DNA of 64,000 nucleotides, taken from the NCBI RefSeq assembly GCF_009730915.1, contig NC_052476.1, positions 21,673,840 through 21,737,839 on the forward strand. The letters run 5' to 3'. The stretch comes from Dioscorea cayenensis subsp. rotundata (lineage: Eukaryota > Streptophyta > Magnoliopsida > Dioscoreales > Dioscoreaceae). A program made the position numbers and the translations under genes. Shown piece after piece: positions 58,131 through 64,000 of the stretch (the stretch's first letter is position 1; each line of letters starts with the position of its first letter). The notes under the pieces are model-generated. The model was not told where the DNA came from. It was given only the letters and a program-made list of their open reading frames with translations, and ran no database searches.

Positions 58131-61100
58131 CTATTCCTCATCAGATTCAGAACCATCATCCTCACTAGCAGTGGCTGAACCATCTCTCCCCTTGGCCTTA
58201 CCATTAACCACCACCACCTTGCCCTTGTTATTGTTCTTCTTATTCTTGTCATCCTCTTCATCCTCACTGTATTCACTCTCATAGTCTTCATCATAATCCT
58301 CTTCTTCCTCTTCATCCTCTTCCTCCACACGCTCCTCTGTAACAGGCCCTTCTTCGGCTGCATGGGCTCCTCTGGTCCCGGCCCTGCTCCTTTTCAACAC
58401 CTTCAGTTTCAAGTTGGTCTTCTTGTCACACCCTATCCACGCGTCACACAAGCAGTAGGAGCAGAGGTTGTAACTCCCCTCGGCAGGGGCCTGAAACTTG
58501 CCCATCACCAACCGAGAACCAGCTTTCACCTTCTCCACTGCTTCTCTCACAGCATTCCCTATCTCTTTCAAGCTCGCCCCCAGACCTTCTTTTGTCTCCT
58601 GGATTGCTTTCGACGCTGCTGTGATTGCTGCTGGTTCATCCATGAAGCTCACCTTCTGTGACAGCCACACATCATTAGAGGCAGGGTCGGCAAGGAACAA
58701 CCACAGGTTCTCTTCCTTGGGGAAGGGATAGTAGGGGGTGTGGGGAAGGGCGCCCACAAGACCATTGCCACGCTTGAGGGTAACCCAGGCATACATTGTC
58801 ACTATGTCACCCTCTTGGATGCCTTCTTCCCCTTCGGTTTCACACGTGATGTCTACCGTGATGGACGGGATCATGGCAAGCACGAGCTCCACATCATGTG
58901 CTTCAGCAGCCGAAAGACCAGCAGTCTGGGTCAGAAGCTCAGCCCGATCCTCAGGGCTCATGTCTCGCAGCTCTTGAAATGAGCGAACTTTCTGCAAGCA
59001 TAGATGCAAATATTATCTATTTACACAACCACTCAACAATCAATCCAGTAATTACTGAAGATAATAATGTTAACCCCCTGGCCTCTATGGAGCAGCAGGT
59101 TATGAAATTTTCCTTTGCCAAGAAAAGGATATGATATGAGTTCATCATATTATTGACATATCTGATTACCTTGCGAGCAATCTTTTTGAGAATAGTCTCA
59201 CTGAAATGGGGAAGTTGCAGAAACGGAGCAATGCCTTCTGGATTTCCTCCAGTTGCTTTTCTCGCGCTTAGAGGGACTGCCTGCAGAAAGAATATCCAGC
59301 CTAGTGAAGCAAATTCGTATGCGTGAAGAAGCATCAGACAAAGATGCCAAAGAGATCTTAAAGAAGAAAATACATGCAGTACTCAAAAGAGATCTTAAAC
59401 TACATTATGCTCAATTACGCAAAAAAAAAAAAAGAAAGAGGAAAGACAGTGAGCATATAAGTCAACTGCATCACCCTGCAGTTTTCCTTGGACCCAGAAA
59501 ATATGGGCAAATCACACTCACTACCTTGCTTAAACAAATCAAAGGCACTCTCAGCAACTGGAATTTATAAAACAACCACATTGACATACTATTGAAACCT
59601 CACTAATCACATTCTTTTGTTCTCCCTAGACAATCTGCCGAAGCTACACTAGGCATCAAATGACACTTTTAGGACCAGTCACCACAATATCTAATTACCA
59701 TGAAAGTTCATATTCTAGTTAAAATTGTATAAATATTGTGATAGGACATTGAATGGCAACCGTGTAAAATGATGAATGCGTAATTGAACGCGTGCCATGA
59801 ACTTCTTCATAATTAAATGATTGAATAACTCTTAGAAAACTTTAACATGTATGCAGTATTAAAAAGTACTCAATGGAAATATAAACCAGAAAATAACAAA
59901 TGAAGCACCTGGATAATACACTGAGAGAGCTCAACCACCCCAATTGCAGGCCTTAGCCATCCATACCCATGAGGATTACGTGGTAATACAGCTATCTGCA
60001 GAGAAATAACTATGCATTATTATGCAGCCCAGTGAAATCTAATGCAAACTAGTGTCCACATAAGTACAAAAATAGAAGCACTCTTCACCCAAATAAGCAT
60101 GGAAAGAAACAATAGCCAAAGAAAAAACCAAATTTACATTTGGTTTCATTACCATTCTCCTTGTTATGACTGCTAATATTTCAAACTGAGAACCAAACCA
60201 CAAAGGTTAAGTCTTATATAAGATTTGGAAAACTGATTCAATTCAATGCCAGGTATAAGTATTGCTATCAGCAGACAATAAAAATAACATAATAATCATC
60301 AATATGGATCTCAAGCTTAAGTTTCAACAAGCTAAAAGCCCGTAGAAGCTACCATCAATATGGATCAGCAATACTAACTTGTGCCATGTATTAACATTTT
60401 TACTCATGACAAGCCTCACAAATTTTTAACAAAGCAAAACATTTTACAAAATTAGAAACAAAAAAGCCAAAGTCACTCTGTTCCGCATGCAATAACCCAT
60501 AAATTACCTTCAACAGCTCTTCAAGAAGGCGGGGTGCAAGTTCTAGCATACGCCTGAAATCACTCATTAGAGCAGGAGAAAGGGCAGCTGATTCACGAGT
60601 TAAATGGGCCTGAATCAATAATTCCATCTGAAATTCACATGTAAAAGATGTAAGGGCGAGCTTAAGTAGAAATAGCAGAAAACCAAGTAAAATTGTCAAA
60701 AATGAGATAAGAGTATTATGAATGGACAACCTTAACCAAAGATGGATGTTGCTTCCAAAACTTTGCTTGTTCTGTCTTAATATTTTTAAGGTCCAGATTC
60801 AACTCGCTTCGGACAGCAAAAAACAGCTTCTGAAGGGGTTCATCGTCGCTTCTACGAACTGGCATTTCCATGTATTCCGCAGCCTTAATGAAGACGTCCA
60901 TAACCTTGCTGTATCATTAAAATTTATAAGGTAGATTGCCTAATAGAACAAATACAAATACCATACTGGTGAATTAAGATTCACATTATTATTCACAAAG
61001 TACCAGTGCAAGTATAGCATGTGGGTATATCTATTGCTCCTCATAAATCAAAATGAAAACTAAGAAAGCAAATATGCTAATAAACCTAAAGGAAATGAAT

Positions 61101-62772
61101 ACTTGTCCTCATTGAGCATCTATAACACAGCATCACTTCAATAACTATTACTAGAATATATTCCAAACTAATATAAGAAATAAAAGAAATACACTACAAA
61201 CAACCATCCAAGAAAAAAAAGCACTCTTTCTAAGGAATAAGTGAATTCTAAGCATTAAAGTTTGTTGAGCCATGTCATGTACCTTGGAGCTAATGAAGGT
61301 TTCATAAAATAATAGTAGGTGGATAAAGTTTGATGCATGACATAATTCCCGGTATACTTTGATGACCTTGAGAGATATATAACAGCAATCATCAATGGCA
61401 ATAGAATGCAAACTCCAACTATCCCGAGCAGAAGCACCCCACCAGATGCTCCATCAATATTCAGTAAAAACTGAGGTAAAGCGATTCCCATTTGAAGTCC
61501 CTAACGAAGACCAAGTGAAAGCATGCCTTCAGTTTCCACCAATGAATTCAACCCACAATTAAGTAGGATAGAGGAGATGGTGGCATAAGTTTTCAGATTA
61601 AGTAATAAAGGCATGACTAATTAAAGTTTTGTCTTACCTGGCGTCCGTCTGGATGGCCATACTTTTCATAATTTTCCCGAGATACAGGATCTGTCAGAGC
61701 CTGATATGCTTTGGATATGAACTCAACAAAATATTTGTGGGCCTCTGAGGAAAGACAATGAAATTTAAGTCAGATTAAAGGGATAGGCCATCTTTGTTGA
61801 AAGATGAAAAAACAACAGATAAAACACCTTCAACCTGGATCAGGATTTTTATCAGGATGGTAAAGGATGGAAAGTTTCCTATATGCCTTCTTTATTTCCG
61901 AATCTGAAGCTCCAGACTCCAATCCAAGAATGTTAAATGGCTCAAATGGTTGTATCTGGAAAAAAGAAAATGAATCCCTATTAAGGAAGATACCGACAAA
62001 TTTCTCATACAAAAGAAAACTAAAAATAAATCATAATGGAAATTATAGAATGACTTAGTCAAAATTACCAGAGTTATACAAACGGCTAATGCAAATAACA
62101 CTTCGAATGACAAAGAACGAGTTCATAGATTGACGCACAAGGAAATATTTTCAAAGGTAAATAATTATGAAATAGCTCAATAAACCAAAATATTTCAAAG
62201 TCAAACCAAGCATTTGTCCTAACACGAAACAATATACATTGATTTACAAAAGACGATAAACGCTGAGGGCAATCTATACACTCATTAAATGACGATGAAT
62301 AACAGAATAAGTCAGTCAAACAGTGTAAAAAGAAAAATTAAGCAAAAAAAAAATCCATTTAGGAATACCTCACGGTTTATATGTTTGATGTAATAAACCA
62401 AAATCCCCATGATAACCCAAAGTAACAAAAGTGTCATATTGCTACATGTCAAGAAGTTCGAGATCTGCAAATATCAATAAAACAAACAAAAATTAAATAA
62501 TGACAAAAAAAAAAATACCATCACAAGAATCAAGCCGTCAATTTAGACACATTCTTGAACTTGTAGAATTCTACAAAAAAATTTACCCTTTTAAATATGG
62601 ATTTGCGGTATTTTCCTGAACGTGAACATTCAGAACACTGACAATGAATGATCTTTGCTTTTCTTGAAGCCGCACGGCATAACTTCACGATTGTATAAGG
62701 CACTAAAGGAAGTGCCATTACAGTTAAGATGAAGATGGGAAAGAGAGCGCTGTTCTCCTCTGATGCAGCCAT
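58131..62772 (-). CDS. SEC63 / ERdj2, J-domain subunit of the ER protein translocon
   Basis: Ten exons join in frame: 62772-62587, 62464-62369, 61955-61835, 61744-61638, 61500-61283, 60908-60731, 60627-60508, 59995-59909, 59280-59170 and 58991-58131, giving 694 aa (Arabidopsis ERdj2A is about the same). Sec63 recruits lumenal BiP to the Sec61 channel. Two membrane segments (about 9-30 and 70-88) precede a lumenal J domain (97-160) with the essential HPD at 127-129. A third segment (about 191-213) leads to the cytosolic Sec63/Brl domain with repeated helical blocks ([34 protein letters not shown]). The C-terminus from about 615 is a long Glu/Asp run, the part that binds Sec62 in other eukaryotes. 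All parts are intact. Confidence 0.95.
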
Positions 62773-62784
62773 AGCAGCCTTTGT

Positions 62785-63569
62785 CTAAGAACGAAACAAA
62801 ATCCCCACAAAATGGCCTGAAAAGGCATTGAACATGACTAATGTCAAATGGTTCATGATCTATGCACTTTCAAAAACAAAACTCAACATTTAAATTGCAA
62901 ACAAAACTCTAATATATCAAGAACCCCATCCATCAAATTGCTATGTGTGCAACAATTTGCATTGACAAACTAATCGGTATCACTAGAAAACATGTACAAA
63001 TATACATAGCTAGCATAAACAGAGCTAAATAATCATGAAAGAACAGTTCTAGGTGTCCAATTGTTCATAAAGATGCATCATCTCAAACCCCTGTAGCTAG
63101 CATAAACAGAGCTAAATAATCATGAAAGAACAGTTCTAGGTGTCCAATTGTTCATAAAGATGCATCATCTCAAACCCCTGAATTCAAGAAACCAACTTCC
63201 AACTCTTGAACACAATGACATGATTATGGATCAATAAATCCACCATAGAAATCAAACCTAATGAAAAAATTCACAACTTTCCTTTTCCTACAAAAGATAA
63301 ACCAACAAGAAAAGGAATTTCAGATTTCAGATTAAAAGTATGAAAATTCAAAAAATAAAAAGAACATCGGTCAATTCCAGCATTAATAGAAACTGCAGAA
63401 AAAAAATCCATAAACCCTAACATCAAGAATTCAGGAAAACCCTTTCAGATCTGTATTATTGATTGATCTGAAACTATAGATTAAAAATACAACAATAGCC
63501 CGATCGTAGCTAAACTCGAGCTAATCTACAAACAACGAGAGATCAAAGAAAGCAAGATATGGATCATAC
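62785..63569 (-). other. 5'UTR intron of the SEC63 gene
   Basis: On the minus strand the donor gcg|gtatgat is at 63570/63569 and the acceptor gttcttag| at 62785/62784, 12 bases before the start codon. The leader exon before it carries a (CT)n run at about 63607-63631. The intron contains a perfect tandem duplication at 63007-63180. Confidence 0.6.
63007..63180. repeat. Perfect tandem duplication of an 87-bp unit
   Basis: The unit from tagctagcataaacagagct to catctcaaacccctg is found at 63007-63093 and 63094-63180 with no differences. It lies within the SEC63 leader intron. Identity implies a very recent event or an assembly artefact. Confidence 0.92.
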
Positions 63570-63639
63570 CGCGAGATCAAAACAACGGTTTGCCTGCCGA
63601 GGAGGAAGAAGAGAGAGAGAGAGAGAGAGATTAGAAAAC

Positions 63640-64000
63640 CAAACCCGAAACCCGACCTGGTTTTTTTGTTTTTTTTAACGGGGAAAACTGTTTATAAACC
63701 CACAAAAATTCTATAATTTCATATTTATCTTAAAAAATATATATATAATTATGTATATATCTCTAAAAAAAATATAAGTAATTATGGATAAAACTCAAAC
63801 TCCATTGATACAAATTAATCAAACTTTATCAACTATAATTATAACTTGGATTAAAATATATAAAAAAAAATTTTAAAATAACCCTAATGTAATATACTCA
63901 ATACAATAAAAAATATTTCAAGACTATATACATAAAGGATATAATAGTTATTATATATATATATATATATTATATTTGTTAACGGATAATTTTTTTCAAC
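63640..64000. other. AT-rich end of the window
   Basis: Upstream of the SEC63 transcript: very AT-rich DNA with (TA)n at about 63952-63970. No gene or element is recognised. Confidence 0.4.

Noticed and set aside
58362-58982. Plus-strand frames across the last SEC63 exon
   Set aside because: Antisense shadows; the minus-strand frame is the one that joins nine other exons in phase.

Overview
This is a 64 kb piece of nuclear DNA from a flowering plant. The evidence is genes split by short GT-AG introns, AT-rich spacers, TATA boxes, 5'UTR introns, plant-only gene families (NEAP, GeBP, X8/CBM43, P-class PPR, plant receptor-like kinase) and a mix of SINE, LINE, hAT, Ty3/gypsy and CACTA remnants. 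The GC-rich 5' ends of the L-cysteine desulfhydrase and GeBP genes would suit a monocot. No species can be fixed from the sequence alone.

Layout. 1-8 kb: an S-adenosylmethionine synthetase gene (+) and a membrane receptor-like kinase (-). 8-14 kb: gene-poor DNA with a tRNA-derived SINE, a decayed LINE end and a complete non-autonomous hAT element. 14-18.4 kb: a GPI-type X8 protein with a GH17-like N-terminus (+), tail-to-tail with a nuclear-envelope-associated coiled-coil protein (NEAP, -). 19-24 kb: a graveyard of duplicated gene tails, a histidinol-phosphate aminotransferase scrap, a CACTA end, a hAT element with a nested SINE, and a diverged direct-repeat cluster. 24.2-32 kb: a hAT-transposase-derived gene with two BED fingers (-), head-to-head with an intronless PPR gene (+). 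33-40 kb: a truncated Ty3/gypsy element, a ten-unit satellite of about 165 bp, another SINE and a broken copy of the PPR gene. 40-54 kb: a secreted plant protein of unknown function (-), a FAM192A/NIP30-type nuclear protein (-) head-to-head with L-cysteine desulfhydrase (+), and a GH28 polygalacturonase (+). 55-64 kb: a GeBP transcription factor whose last codons are frameshifted (+), a second-family SINE, and the ER translocon J-protein SEC63/ERdj2 (-).

Twelve coding genes are resolved to exon level, and their joined reading frames close without gaps. They do not form one pathway: this is an ordinary euchromatic mix. Two gene pairs share short divergent promoters. The most informative non-genic features are two tRNA-related SINE families (three of four copies with 12-15 bp target-site duplications), the hAT element with an exact 8-bp target-site duplication, the satellite array, and the duplicated tail block now split around the NEAP gene. 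I found no convincing undescribed multi-gene system.
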